Source of the DNA: Sepioteuthis lessoniana
Taxonomy: Eukaryota; Mollusca; Cephalopoda; Myopsida; Loliginidae
DNA: 64,000 bases
NCBI GenBank assembly: GCA_963585895.1
Contig: CAUZXS010002491.1
Location: forward strand, 102,501 to 166,500
Direction: 5' to 3'
Shown: piece by piece, positions 51,486 through 62,272 of the stretch
Numbering within the stretch: position 1 is the stretch's first letter
Layout of the letters: the number at the start of each line of letters is the position of its first letter
Translations under genes and position numbers: made by a program
The notes under the pieces: model-generated
What the model saw: the letters and a program-made list of their open reading frames with translations, nothing else
What the model was told of the DNA's origin: nothing
Databases searched by the model: none

Positions 51486-51770
51486 ACGAGCTCGTCCTTG
51501 CTTCTCCAGCAGTGTCCTGCATGTCTGATCCGTCTAGCTTGGATAGTTTTCGTGATAGGTGGTAGGTGGCCGTATAGTGATGTACTCCTGTGGACCCCCG
51601 CATATGGCCAATCAAAAGCAGGACGACCAGCTCGAACATACATACAGCAGCTATGTGATGATACGGGATGTAACCCTGAAGACCTGCCAGAGGCGATGAA
51701 TGATAGGGAGACATGGAGAGAGAGGGTCATGGATATCCGTGCTGGCCGAACGACATGACGATGATGATGA
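51486..51770 (+). pseudogene. RTE-like LINE 3' end (copy j) with 5' inversion
   Basis: 51486-51578 is minus-sense and encodes YGHLPPITKTIQARRIRHAG plus HCWRSKDEL. From 51579 the plus strand continues exactly where that leaves off: SDVLLWTPAYGQSKAGRPAR, QLCDDTGCNPEDLPEAMND, RETWRERVMDIRAGRTT, then (GATG)n. The two halves are adjacent in the normal protein. Confidence 0.9.
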
Positions 51771-51845
51771 TCTCTTGTTATAAAATTGGGGAAGGATTTT
51801 TTTTTATATTATCATTTTTCGTTTTATATATCTTATCTTTCGGTT

Positions 51846-52330
51846 TAGTTAGGCTTAGAACCTTTCGGCTTAGTGCATGGGTTAGTTAGGTGCACACATT
51901 GAGTGCAGGTGTTCACGCGCACGCGGGGAGGATGTGACAATCACATATGTCACAATAAAAACCCCAGGTAGGAAATTTAACTGGGGATGTGAATGACGTC
52001 ATGCTAGGAAGCGATGCGCTGGGATTCTTAGTGATTTTGAATATAAGCAGTGAGTTGAGATTTGGACTTTGACGAAGCGAGTTGATTTTTCGGACCTGGG
52101 CGAGACCAGTCCACTTATGGTCTAGGGGGTGCGCTGCACATTGTCGGGTCAGATGGAACAGTCATCATTGTAGAAATTGTGTGTCTCTCTCTCTCTCCTC
52201 ATGTCGAAAACTTAAACTTAAGGAAGGTAATAAAAGTTTCGTACCTGAACCAAGAGAGTCGTCAGTGTTTCGTGTTTTTCGGATTCCTGTGCGTATGGAC
52301 ATTCTATGCTTATGAACATTATGAACGTTT
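51846..52330 (+). mobile_element. LTR-like segment, diverged relative of the solo LTRs
   Basis: It matches the reverse complement of copies 1-3: GGTTTAGTTAGGCTTAGAAC, CATGGGTTAGTTAGGTGCA, TGACGTCATGCTAGGAAGCG, TTCGTACCTGAAC, GGACATTCTATGCTTATGAA. The middle is diverged. A TATA-like GAATATAAGCAG (about 52039) and GTAATAAAAG (52228) give promoter and poly(A) cues on the plus strand. It is cut at about 52330 where the LINE begins. Confidence 0.65.
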
Positions 52331-52344
52331 TTATACATCCGTAT

Positions 52345-53143
52345 ATTTGTATGGTCGTATTAAAAGAAGCAGAAGGTACCCCGCAAAAACAATTACCGAC
52401 GCCGACTACGCCGATGACATAGCGATTCTGGCAAATGCACCCAACCAAGCCGAAACACTACTGCATAGTTTCGAACGAGCAGCCGCAGGCATAGGCCTCT
52501 ATGTCAATGCACACAAAACGGAATATATGTGCTATAATCAAACGGGTGACATCTCCACTCTTAAACTAGTCGACAAATTCACTTACCTAGGAAGCAACGT
52601 CGCATCAACCGAAAAGGACAGCGACACGAGGTTAACGAAAGCATGGACAGCTATCAATAGGCTATCGATTATATGGAAATCAGACGTAACCGATAAAATG
52701 AAACGCAGTTTCTTCCAGGGAGCGGTCGCATCGATACTGCTATATGGATGTACTACATGGACTCTAACATAACGGCTGGAGAAGAAGCTAGAAGAATGCT
52801 GCGAGCAATCTTGAAAAGTCCTGGCGGCAACACCCCACAAGACACCAACTGTACGGCCACCTGCCTCCTATCACGAAAACTATTTAAGTTAGACGAACCA
52901 GACATGCAGGACACTGCTGGAGAAGCAGGGACGAACTCATAAGTGATGTACTCTTGTGGTCCCCCACACATGGTCGATCAAAAGCAGAATGACCAGCAGG
53001 AACATACATTCAGCAACTATGTGAGGATACGGGATGCTGTCCAGAAGACCTGCCCGAGGCGATGAACGATAGGGAAACGTGGCGAGAGAGAGTCAGGGAT
53101 ATCCGTGCTACCAGCACGACATGATGATGATGATGATGATGAT
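52345..53143 (+). pseudogene. RTE-like LINE RT palm to C-terminus (copy k)
   Basis: The longest LINE copy. It opens in the reverse transcriptase at RRYPAKTITDADYADDIAIL; the YADD box holds two of the catalytic aspartates. Then AGIGLYVNAHKTEYMC, FTYLGSNVASTEKDSDTRLT, MKRSFFQGAVASILLYGCTT, a stop after WTLT, frameshifted HLPPITKT-type region, and the EDLPEAMNDRETWRERVRDI end with (ATG)n tail. The frame from 52179 that enters it is a chimera with the LTR-like segment. Endonuclease and RT fingers are missing. Confidence 0.88.
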
Positions 53144-53592
53144 GGCTATGTTACACTCTGATCTCTTTCTGCAACTGAAATCTTTTTATTATTTTTGTCA
53201 CTCGTCTTTGTATGCCTTTCAATCTTAATATTATACTCAAGTTTCTATGTTACGACAATGGAGCCTAGGCCTGAGTTCAATATTCTATATAAGGTTTTAT
53301 TAGAATTTGATTAGGAGATCTCACTTCTTCGGTAGACGTTGAATATATTTCCTTCTGTATAAGGGAAGATATATATATATATATATATAAAGGAAATATT
53401 TTGAAAAGAACAAAAAAGTTGTTTTTTTTTTAACTTTTTCCAGTACTTTAAACTCTGCGTCATTTAGAATTGTTTCATAGCAACGATTATTTTAATGTAC
53501 CCCAAATTACCACAAATCCAACAAACTACTTGAGGCTTGAACAGATGTCTATCATCAAATGTAAGGTGGCTGAGATGTCCAAATTATATGAA
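53144..53592. other. Unassigned spacer
   Basis: Short TA run at 53371-53389. Confidence 0.5.
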
Positions 53593-53845
53593 ATTCTGAA
53601 GAAGTCCTGTATAAATTTTTTTTCTTCGTGCTTTTAGTTCACACCAGAAACTGAAAAGCAGGATGGCAATAAATTTATAATCCTAAATTAACCGGTCTTT
53701 GGGTTTTTTCTTAAAGAAATATTGCTCTGTAATAAATTACATTGAGCTCTCTACCAGGAAAATTTAAATGTTCGGCTCTTGAATGATTCTTTTGTCCTGA
53801 AGGAATTACTTCCAACTCTGGTTTAACTTGACCGAATAATACCTA
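53593..53845 (+). repeat. Family F repeat with degenerate hammerhead (F3)
   Basis: TTCTGAAGAAGTCCTGTATA...GCAGGATGGCAATAAATTTA: the GAA core is mutated to GCA and stem I is poor, so the ribozyme is dead. The flank TTAACCGGTCTTTGG...TTGAGCTCTCTACCAGG is the best extended copy of F on the plus strand. Confidence 0.65.
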
Positions 53846-54786
53846 TATATATATATATATATATAGTTATTGGAGGTGGTGTATGAGTGCTTTTTCAGGT
53901 ATTGAATGATTGAACTGTCGGATATATGAAGTATTAAAAATCACGACAAAGTTATAATACTTAGGCCCGTGTATGTACATTCTTTCTTGGAGAAGCATTC
54001 ACCGTGTGGACATTTAAACTGGTAGGCTACATTGGTCATAATGATGTAACTACTCAAGGGAGGTAATTTATTACATATGACAACGTTAGTTGTATGGAAT
54101 TAAGGATAATATATGATGAATTTTATTTTATTTTTAGAGGAGATAGTGGAAGCGTAATTAGGTATTAGATTTTTGGTATTAATTCATCGAGTTTGTGATG
54201 CTTGTGCATTAGTTTATGAAAAAATAAATTCAATATATATATATATATATATATTGACGAGATGAACTGTGAAACCTCTGGGTTTCCAGTATAACAATGA
54301 TCCATGATGATAAGATACTTCAATTTAGAAAGAACAGGCGAATTCTTTCTAGGATTTCATCTGAATCTGGGATATATCCAAAATTCAAATGATTAAAGAA
54401 AGGCATTCTGATCAAATGCAGAACCTGCAAAATGATACTTCATTTGCTTATCGATCTGGAATATATCTTATTTTCTATGTTAGCATTATTTAACTGGATT
54501 GCTCCAATATAAAAAGCTTATCATGATCTGCCGTTTTTCGTTACGTTGCGATCATATAAAAACCTTATATATATATAAAACTAAGAGTACTTAATAACAG
54601 TGATTGACCATATGTTAGATAGCTAGATATAGATAAATGTTATCCAAACTTATATATATATATAAAGAAAGAAAGGAAGACTTATATCGATTAATAAACA
54701 GACTAACGGATAGTTATTCATATAGACAGCTTGATCATTAACTCGATAGACATGATTACCCGAATATAAGTAAGGGTAAAGTAATA
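53846..54786. other. Unassigned AT-rich spacer
   Basis: TA runs at 53846-53865 and 54234-54253, nothing else recognised. Confidence 0.5.
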
Positions 54787-54816
54787 TATTTATATATATA
54801 TATATATATATATATA
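54787..54816. repeat. (TA)n tail of SINE-D copy 3
   Basis: TA run directly at the SINE 3' end. Confidence 0.95.
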
Positions 54817-55118
54817 GTCATCCACAGACAGATCTGTTTCGTTATATCAGAACTCATCAGTGTGCCTAGACATTAGCTTTCCGTAGCTGGGATCGACACC
54901 CGGTTGACTCAAACGCCAAGCCAAGCCGCTAACCATTCAGCCACGAGGAGCCATTAGCTGCGAAGTAAATTTTAAACGGTTATGAATCACAATTACTATT
55001 GTTTACATACATCCGTTCAACGGCTACCAAGATCTCAATTGATATATGAAGAGTCTTGAAAAAACACTAATGGCAACACGATTACTTCTTCGCCAGAGAA
55101 CTCAACCTTACGGGGGGA
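54817..55118 (-). mobile_element. SINE-D copy 3, full length
   Basis: The minus strand has the same order as copy 1: 5' module (CCCCCGTAAGGTTGAGTTCT), GTATGTAAACAATAGTAATTG, A box TGGCTGAATGG, B box GGGTGTCGATCCC, hammerhead, GATGAC, (TA)n. Confidence 0.85.
54822..54865 (-). ncRNA. Hammerhead in SINE-D copy 3, slightly eroded
   Basis: Core CTGATGA and GAA, stem III ACAG/CTGT and GTC are intact. Stem II loses its outer pair (GTTC/TAAC, 3 bp) and stem I loses one pair (GCACA/TGTGG, 4 bp). Confidence 0.8.
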
Positions 55119-55246
55119 AGAGAAGCGCTCCAAAACGATTGCTACTAATTCATTTTCTTCGGAACAAAACAGAAACTTTAAGCTCATTGACATTATTAGA
55201 TAGAGTAACGTTTCAACTACAAAACACAATTTTCCATTTCTTTACC

Positions 55247-55682
55247 AGTCATCATCATCAAGTTGCGCTGCCAGCACGGATCTCCCTGACTCTTTCTTGT
55301 CCCCGTCTCTATCGTCTATCGCTTCCGGGAGGTCTTCCAGGCTACATCCTCTTTCGGCACAGAGCTGTTGTATGTAGGTTCTACCTGGTCACCTTCCTTT
55401 GCTCGTCCATGTGAAGGGCTCCACCGTAGCACATCGCTTATGCCTTCGTCCTTACTTCTCTAGCAGTGTCCCGCATGTCTGGTTGGATAGTTTTCGTGAT
55501 GGGTGGTAGGTGGCTGTACAGCTGCTGCTATGTTGGATGTTGCCTCCAGGACTTGTTCAACATAGCTCGCAACATTCTTGCGTAATTGCCGTCAAGCTTT
55601 TTCTTCATATGTTTTGTTAGCGCCGATGTGGTGCATCCATATAGCAGTATCGACACGCTGCTTGGAAAAAACTGCTTATTTT
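55247..55682 (-). pseudogene. RTE-like LINE 3' end (copy l)
   Basis: Minus strand from AVFSKQRVDTAIWMHHIGAN-like region through KKKLDGNYARMLRAMLNKSW, SSCTATYHPSRKLSNQTCGT-like frame, to the CAERGCSLEDLPEAIDDRD end and a TGATGATGA tail at 55247. Decayed. HPTKQQ subfamily. Confidence 0.75.
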
Positions 55683-55994
55683 TGGGGTGGGTGGGTATAA
55701 ATTTAATAAACTCTCTCTTTTAAATTAGTGATGACGGCAGCGTTTTCAGAAAAAATTCTCAGTGTAGTTCATTTTTTTATCTGCTCTTGAGAAATTCTAA
55801 TGAAATGCGTCAGCCACGGCCAAACTTACGGCATTTTTCGATGAATGTCAAAGGACGATTTTTTTTCTGGTTAGAGTCACACAAAGATACGCTTCTGGTT
55901 TCATGTCGTGCTCTCTCTTTCACTCTCTCCCTCTCTCTCTCTTTCTTTCTCTCAGGCAAAAAAATGCTAAAAATTATTGGGAGGAAGTTTCAAC
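55683..55994. other. Unassigned, with (TC)n at 55919-55952
   Basis: The ORF crossing this (55787-56047) is TC-repeat and SINE-derived. Confidence 0.5.
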
Positions 55995-56236
55995 TTCTAA
56001 TGCCATATCATCCGGAGAACCGTTTAGTGAAATGGAAATGGAATTGGTGATCGGAGTTCAAATTCTAGACGAAGCTAAAAACGTTCCCCTTCAAACTGAT
56101 TGGCCTTGAGAAAGGCATGAGACCATTTGTTATCCCTATAGTGGTGGGTTAATAGTAAGCCAGATCGGGTTCTTTAGCTTTGGTTAAGCAATCATGAAAA
56201 ACTCTGAATTTAAACAACCTATAACTCCGATAAAGA
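55995..56236 (+). mobile_element. SINE-C copy 7, head side (interrupted)
   Basis: GGAGTTCAAATTCTAGACG (B box), the decayed central block, GTTCTTTAGCTTTGGTTAAG, AAAACTCTGAATTTAAAC; then SINE-B inserts. Confidence 0.75.
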
Positions 56237-56478
56237 GAGGGTGTCCTCGTGGTGTAATGGTTAAAGCGATGGACAGCGGAATCGTAGTACGCGAGTTCGT
56301 ACTCCAGTCTCGCTATTACGTTAACTTTGGGAAAGGTATGGGAAAGGTATGAACTCCCTTATCCTCCCAGCTATGGGTTAAATAGTACCACTACGGTTCT
56401 TCTGGCAGAATGGCTTCGCTATGAAATAACCTAAAAAGAGTTGATATGCCATTAAACAAAGAAACCAAACCAAACCAT
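56237..56478 (+). mobile_element. SINE-B copy 7, inserted in SINE-C copy 7
   Basis: GTGTCCTCGTGGTGTAATGG (A box), CGAGTTCGTACTCC (B box), a duplicated GGGAAAGGTAT in the central block, CTATGAAATAACCTAAAAAG module, AAACCAAACC tail. Imperfect flanking CCGATAAAGAGA / CCGCTTAAAGAA suggests the target duplication. Confidence 0.88.
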
Positions 56479-56540
56479 CCGCTTAAAGAACTGAACATAC
56501 GTCACATCCTAAGTGTGTTGGAGGGGTTGGGTAAATGCAT
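56479..56540 (+). mobile_element. SINE-C copy 7, 3' end
   Basis: CCGCTTAAAGAACTGAACAT, CGTCACATCCTAAGTGTG, GGAGGGGTTGGGTAAAT completes the element. Confidence 0.8.
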
Positions 56541-57604
56541 ACAAAACTGTTGTGATACTGACCAAAGAAAGACACGGGGAACACAAAAGGTTTGATAGGA
56601 AAATATGTATATTCAAGTAACAGAAACAAGACACGAGTGAACTTGGTTAAACAGTAGTTAGTCGGTAGAAAGCTGAGAGTCCAGTGGGGTAGTGATTATC
56701 CATCCACTACGCAAATGGTATCACATGTGATTGTGCCACGCTGATTGGTGCACTCCTCGTCAGACGCTCTCGTTAACGTGTATTTATGGAGAAGGGCGGG
56801 TCCATTATGTAGGGAGTGCTTCAAAAACACTTATGGCACTCTATTTTTTCCACGGTCTCTCTCTCTCCCTCTCTCTATCTCTCTCTCTCTCTCCCTCTCT
56901 TGTGAAAAGGCCAAAATATTATTAAATAAGACTAGGAATTTCTACCTCTACTGCCATACCACCAACCTGCGCTCCTGGCATCGTAGGCCAACATTTAAAA
57001 CAGGGAGTTTTCACTTACTGGGTGAATCATGTAGATTAATTAAATTAAATTTTAATTTGATATTATTGCATCTAGATCCTACAAGAGATATGCAAAGAGT
57101 CTGCGTCACACGAAGGTGATAAATATCTGCACTTACTTGACCAGTCTTTATTGGCGACATACCATTTTTTGAAGACAGAAGAAATAATTCTCTTTGAGTC
57201 TTTTTTTTCAAAAATCTTTCACATGAAAACATCAATTTTTGACTAATCAATGAGTCCGCAATTTCTCTCCGCCTGTTTATTCCGTCAGTTCTCTCCAGGC
57301 AACCAAAGAAAAAAAAAAATTAAAAATTAAAAAAACAAGAATCAATCAACTAATTCTTAAGAATCGATAAGAAACAAAAAAAAATTCAATTGTCTGGAAG
57401 TCTGGACTTTCAGAGGGTGGGAATCTTGCATCATGAGAAGAAAAGTACGAATGTTGATTATGTAGTCAGAACATCGTCAGTTGGAGAAATTCTTGTCCGT
57501 ATTTAATGTACTGTAGAATATTTCAGTGCAGGTTAAAATTTGTAAGAGTCCATATCAAGATTGATTCACATGAGCTCTTTATGATAGGCAACAAAGCCTC
57601 TTTC
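56541..57604. other. About 1 kb unassigned
   Basis: (TC)n at 56853-56900 and otherwise no recognised element. ORFs at 56731 and 56745 span the TC run. Confidence 0.5.
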
Positions 57605-57696
57605 TTGTGTGTGTGTGTGTGTGTGTTTGTGTTTATATATATATACATATATATATATGAGAAAATGAAGAGATAGACCCACTCTGAAAATCGACT

Positions 57697-57737
<41 letters not shown>

Positions 57738-57740
57738 TGA
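57605..57740. repeat. (TG)n, (TA)n, (GA)n patches
   Basis: TG 57606-57630, TA 57637-57659, TA-GA 57697-57740. Confidence 0.9.
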
Positions 57741-57744
57741 GAGT

Positions 57745-57860
57745 ATTCTTCAATCTAGTAAATCCGGAGTAGGGAACTATTCTGTCAGGTCAATTAAATT
57801 ATTCAAAATTCGAATTTTTTAATATTCCTGGTAAAGAGCTCAAAGTAACTTTAAAATGAA
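57745..57860 (-). repeat. Family F flank
   Basis: Antisense match to the F flank (TTCCTGGTAAAGAGCTCAAA; GGAGTAGGGAACTATTCTG). Confidence 0.55.
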
Positions 57861-58035
57861 GTTTACCTTATTGTAAAAGTTATTTTGAATCTTTTATTTC
57901 TTCATTATTTTGATATTGTCTCAGCCGGAAATGAGAGGAGACCGGAAGTAATCTTTAATGGGAGAAGGTTCCTTTCCTACCCTTCCCTCCTGTGGCCATC
58001 CAAATTATCTAGCTGTATTCATTTATTTCCATGTT

Positions 58036-58128
58036 GGATCTGAAGAGGTCCTGTTAATTTTTTTTTTTTTTTTTTGGTTATTGATAAATATCAATGCTCT
58101 TAGCAGGATGGAAATAAATTTATAATTC
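58036..58128 (+). ncRNA. Family F hammerhead-like fold, copy F4
   Basis: Stem I GGAT (58036-58039) pairs ATTC (58125-58128, one G-T). Core CTGAAGA is at 58040-58046. Stem II TCCTG/CAGGA has two weak pairs by the core and a T-rich distal loop. GAA is at 58111-58113. Stem III is AT/AT closing AAATTT. The triplet is ATA (cleavage after 58124). Confidence 0.6.
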
Positions 58129-58198
58129 TAATGCGACCGAATTTTGGCTTTTTCTTGAAAGTATATATATATATATATATTTAGTTAAATATATATAA

Positions 58199-58430
58199 GT
58201 AAGTAAAGTTAGCGACCATAGTCGAGGGTGACCCGAAGGCTCCCTTTTCGATAGCTACTACACCAAGGTGTAGTGGAGGGCGCTACTCCATTCCCAGGAT
58301 TGCTCCACTTTACCCTTGAACCGTACCTTATAATGCTGAGTATTAAGCAAGGTGGTATCAAGTTCCATTTTTTAAGTCTTTGGTATGACTCGACCTGGGA
58401 TTGAACCCAAACCGCTGGGCCAATGTCATA
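58199..58430 (-). mobile_element. SINE-A copy 5
   Basis: AAGTAAAGTTAGCGACCATA tail side against (TA)n, GGATTGAACCCAAACC (B box complement), CTGGGCCAATGTC end. Confidence 0.88.
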
Positions 58431-59106
58431 TATATATATATATATATGTTTTGACATCCTAAAGACGTTTCACATAGCAGCAGCCAGCATACCCTGGGAG
58501 AGGAGTAGTGGGAGGTTATTGGCCGGAAGTCCCTGGATAAAAAAAGGAAACCCCTTTTGCCTATTGGCGTGAACTGGAGGGCGGGCCAGTTTAGTTTGAA
58601 ACGACACAATTTTAAGGGACCTGTGACTTGGAAAATGCAACGTCGGCAGCCGGGAAGAAAAGGAACGACCACGTGTGAGAAAAATGAATCACAAAGAAGA
58701 AGCCTAATAGAACATTATTTTCTATCATGTCTGTATCAAGTATTCCGGTTAAACATAGTTTCCCAGATAAATCCTATCCGTATATCTTGTGAATCTTATT
58801 TTGTGTTCATAATATTTTCTTAGATGAATGCAAACGGAATAATTGTATTTTATATATTGAAATTGCCGTTGTGTTTAAATCTATTTTGCTGGTCATTCCA
58901 ATACATTGTTTTCGTGCAATTTTTCCTCATACTGTTGTCGTTACCTCTTTTATTTATTTTTATCCGTAAAATATCACTTAAGAGCCAACTCGGGAAATAT
59001 GACGAATTATAAATATTTATTCGTATACGTACTCCTTCGGCATCGTGTCCGGGGACAAAGAATATTAGAATATCCTGAATATCGTTGGGAAACGAGAGAG
59101 GGACGT

Positions 59107-59110
<4 letters not shown>
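58431..59110. other. Unassigned, first 250 bp GC-richer
   Basis: 58480-58690 is GC-richer than its surroundings and carries a frame of 88 codons (58557-58820) with no recognised motif. Confidence 0.4.
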
Positions 59111-59178
<68 letters not shown>

Positions 59179-59225
59179 TCATATTCTTATATATATATAT
59201 ATATATATGTGTGTGTTCATATTCT

Positions 59226-59257
<32 letters not shown>

Positions 59258-59264
59258 GGTAATA
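59111..59264. repeat. (TA)n-(TG)n, three successive copies
   Basis: TA-TG blocks separated twice by TTCATATTCTTATATA, i.e. a tandem duplication of ~42 bp. Confidence 0.92.
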
Positions 59265-59267
59265 TTA

Positions 59268-59560
59268 GGTCAGGTTAAACCAGAGTTTGGAGTAATTCCC
59301 TCAGAACAAGAAAATCATTCAAGAGCTGAACATTTAAATTTGGCTGGTAGAGAGCTCAAGGTAATTTATTTCAGAGCAATATTTCTTTAAGAAAAAAAAC
59401 CAAAGACCGGTTAATTTAGGATTATAAATTTATTTCCATCCTGTATTTTCAGTTTCCGGTGTGAACCAAAAACATGAAGAAAAAAATTTATACGGGACTT
59501 CTTCAGATCCAATGGAAATAAATTTATAATCCTGAATTAACCGGTCTTTGTTTTTTTTCT

Positions 59561-59573
<13 letters not shown>
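59268..59573 (-). repeat. Family F repeat, extended copy with inverted arms
   Basis: Contains the F flank (GGCTGGTAGAGAGCTCAAGG) and a ~50-bp inverted repeat: 59386-59438 is complementary to 59512-59573 (both carry CCGGTTAATT(T/C)AGGATTAT in complement). The hammerhead F5 lies inside. Confidence 0.75.
59419..59510 (-). ncRNA. Family F hammerhead-like fold, copy F5
   Basis: Minus strand: stem I GGAT/ATCC (4 bp perfect), core CTGAAGA (59506-59500), stem II TCC.GTA/TAC.GGA with one internal mismatch and two weak pairs by the core, GAA (59436-59434), stem III AT/AT closing AAATTT, triplet ATA. Best of the F family with F4. Confidence 0.62.

Positions 59574-59617
<44 letters not shown>
59566..59617. 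repeat. (TA)n microsatellite
   Basis: TA run. Confidence 0.95.
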
Positions 59618-59623
<6 letters not shown>

Positions 59624-59910
59624 ATTTCTTTGTTTACTGATGAAAACATGACTTTAGTTGCTACAAAAAGTAATTACAAATAATCTATGGAACTAAACTT
59701 TTTTCATCAATGCTGTTAATCCAAATCTTTTTTGACAATTTCATAACTTGACTATAATACGATATAATCTTGTTTATTTATTTATTTATTTTATTCTTAT
59801 TTGGTTTTTTGATTTACGCCAATTATTACTAATGATATTCTTCGATAAAACTGAAATGACTTGAAATATCCTTTCGTTAAAGCAAGGAAAACCGGTATCA
59901 AAATGGATGA

Positions 59911-59965
<55 letters not shown>

Positions 59966-60309
59966 AAGACATATATTATTTGGTTTGTTAGTACCAACTA
60001 AGGTATGATGCTATATGAATATCTAGAGCTTGAAGATCTACTTATAAATCTAATTAGAAATATTTAATTAAATTGAAATAATTATATTAGTACTTTAATA
60101 TTTTTTAATGTTTGAAAATGAAAATTTTGTAAGATTACTTACTCCGTTTAGTAACATGGTTGACCGCTGATTATTTACATGAGTGGTTCTAGTTCTTCCA
60201 CATTAATATATGTCTGTCAAAATCATCTCCTGGATTCAATAAGTATGCATACCAAAATCGGCAAATTTGCATTTTAGTCGTTCATAGAGTACAAACACAT
60301 CCTTTTCAA
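59618..60309. other. Unassigned, with (CA)n-(TA)n at 59912-59966
   Basis: Only the compound microsatellite is recognised. Confidence 0.6.
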
Positions 60310-60337
60310 TTATATATATATTTATAAATATATATTC

Positions 60338-60417
<80 letters not shown>
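60310..60417. repeat. (TA)n-(TG)n compound microsatellite
   Basis: TA patches then TG run of about 48 bases. Confidence 0.95.
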
Positions 60418-60527
60418 TCTGGTTTTGGTAAAATATATCTTGCAATCAATCAGGTGGTAACCGATACAAAATAAATTTATTAATGTGTCTGCACAGACAC
60501 TTATATATATATATATATATACATATA

Positions 60528-60842
60528 AAACATTGGATAAGTACTGGAGGCAGCTCTCCACAAACAGCCACCTACCACCCATCACGAAAACTATCCAAGT
60601 TAGACCAACCAGACCTACCGGACACTGCCGGATGAGGGATGAACTAATAAGTAATATACTCCTGTGGATCCCTTCACATAGACGGGAAAAGGCAGGACGA
60701 CCAGCAAGAACCTTTATACAACAGCTCTGTGCCGATACAGGATGTAGCCTTGAAAGCCTACCGGGAGCGATGGACGATAGAGACGGGTAACGGTAGAAGG
60801 TCAGGGAAATCCGTGCTGGCGACGTGACAGGATGATGATGAT
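60528..60842 (+). pseudogene. RTE-like LINE 3' end (copy m)
   Basis: Plus strand: NSHLPPITKTIQVRPTRPTG, MRDELISNILLWIPSHRREK, TFIQQLCADTGCSLESLPGA, MDDRDG, then GGTAACGG shift and (GAT)n tail. HPTKQQ subfamily. Confidence 0.82.
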
Positions 60843-61011
60843 ATATACTTATGTATGTATTTAAAATATATAAAAAGGAGATAGAGTTATAGGAAGGACG
60901 TTAATACAATGAAAGCTGTTATCACCATTTGAATTTTGATGGTGACAAATAAAACTAAAGATGATAATGTTAATACACTGACAGTAGCCAGACATTTAGT
61001 TTACTTAGATA

Positions 61012-61464
61012 GAGCTGACCGATAAAATAAAACGCAGTTTCTTCCTAGCAGCGTTCGTGTCGATACTGCTATGTAGATGCACTACATGGACGCTAACTAA
61101 ACGTATGGAGAAAAAACTTGACGGCAATCTCCCAAGAATGCCGCGAGCAATATTGAACAAGTCCTGGAGGCAGCGCCCCACAAAGCAGCAGCTGTAGGGC
61201 CACCTACTACCCATCACGAAAACAATCCAAGTTAGACGAAACAGACATGCTGGACACTGCTGGAGAAGTAGGGACGAGCTCATAAATGATGTACTACTAT
61301 GGACCCCTTCACATGGCCGAGCAAAAGCAGGGCGGCCAGCTCAAACCTACATACAGTAGCTCTGTGAGGATACAGGGTGTAGCCCTAGGAAACTGCCGGA
61401 AGCGATGAACTATAGGGAGGGGTAGTGAGAGAGTTTCAGGGATGATGAAATGAGATGATGATGA
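61012..61464 (+). pseudogene. RTE-like LINE 3' end (copy n)
   Basis: Plus strand: LTDKIKRSFFLAAFVSILLC, TTWTLTKRMEKKLDGNLPRM, HPTKQQL (with shift), HCWRSRDELINDVLLWTPSH, AKAGRPAQTYIQ, then GNCRKR-type degenerate end and (GATGA)n tail. Confidence 0.8.
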
Positions 61465-62210
61465 AACCTCTGCATGTGCTCGCAAAAATCTAGATATTTA
61501 TTGATAAGTATCCTTTTAAATATATATATATATACGTTGCTCAGAATGGGAGTTCGTGCTCGTGAGTAAGTGTGTTCATGTGTGTGTGTATGTATGCTAG
61601 TGTCTTTCGGTGCAGTATATATCAATTCCAAACTTGTCGAAGTATTTTGAAGAACTATCTGACTAGGCTGCTTTGGAAATTTGTCTGACTATATGAGACG
61701 AATAGAACTCTAATGAAGTAGAGGTTTTTAAGAATCAATAAAATCTACATGAACCTAGATAGCAATAAAGATATTCATCCGAACTGCTTTCTGTAATATT
61801 TATATATATATATATATATATATATTTTACCTGAAACAATCATATGCATAGATAATATTATATCATATCAGCAGTCGCATAAAGCTTTTCATAGTTGTTA
61901 CAAATCAATTTCCTGTTTTGCTTCTCACCGAGTATTATATATATATATATATATATATATACAAGATATGAGTAAGATATGAAAATTAATCAGATGTGTT
62001 GTAAAAAGAAAGAACGGAAAGAAAAATACATATATATATTCTGCATCGCCCAAATTTTTAATTTTTAATTTCCACCCAGAAGATGACATAAAATACTTTC
62101 ATATCTTAGATAATCCCGTCGAAACCCGTTGGTGGACCAAAAATAAAACAATATTTATCAATAAATCTTCTCATCCATTTATTTTCATGTCCTTCCATTT
62201 TCTTCTTTTT
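61465..62210. other. Unassigned, with short TA runs
   Basis: TA at 61801-61826 and 61935-61961. No other recognised feature. Confidence 0.5.
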
Positions 62211-62272
62211 ACAATATATATATATATATATAATTATTTACTTATATATATATATATATATAAGTAAATAAT
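62211..62272. repeat. (TA)n with a 44-bp palindrome
   Basis: AATTATTTACTTA, (TA)n, TAAGTAAATAATT is a perfect palindrome whose right arm is the 3' end of SINE-A copy 6. Confidence 0.88.

Noticed and set aside
52179..52772. 197-codon ORF as a single protein
   Set aside because: The first third is LTR-like non-coding sequence and the rest is a LINE fragment; the frame crosses the junction by chance.
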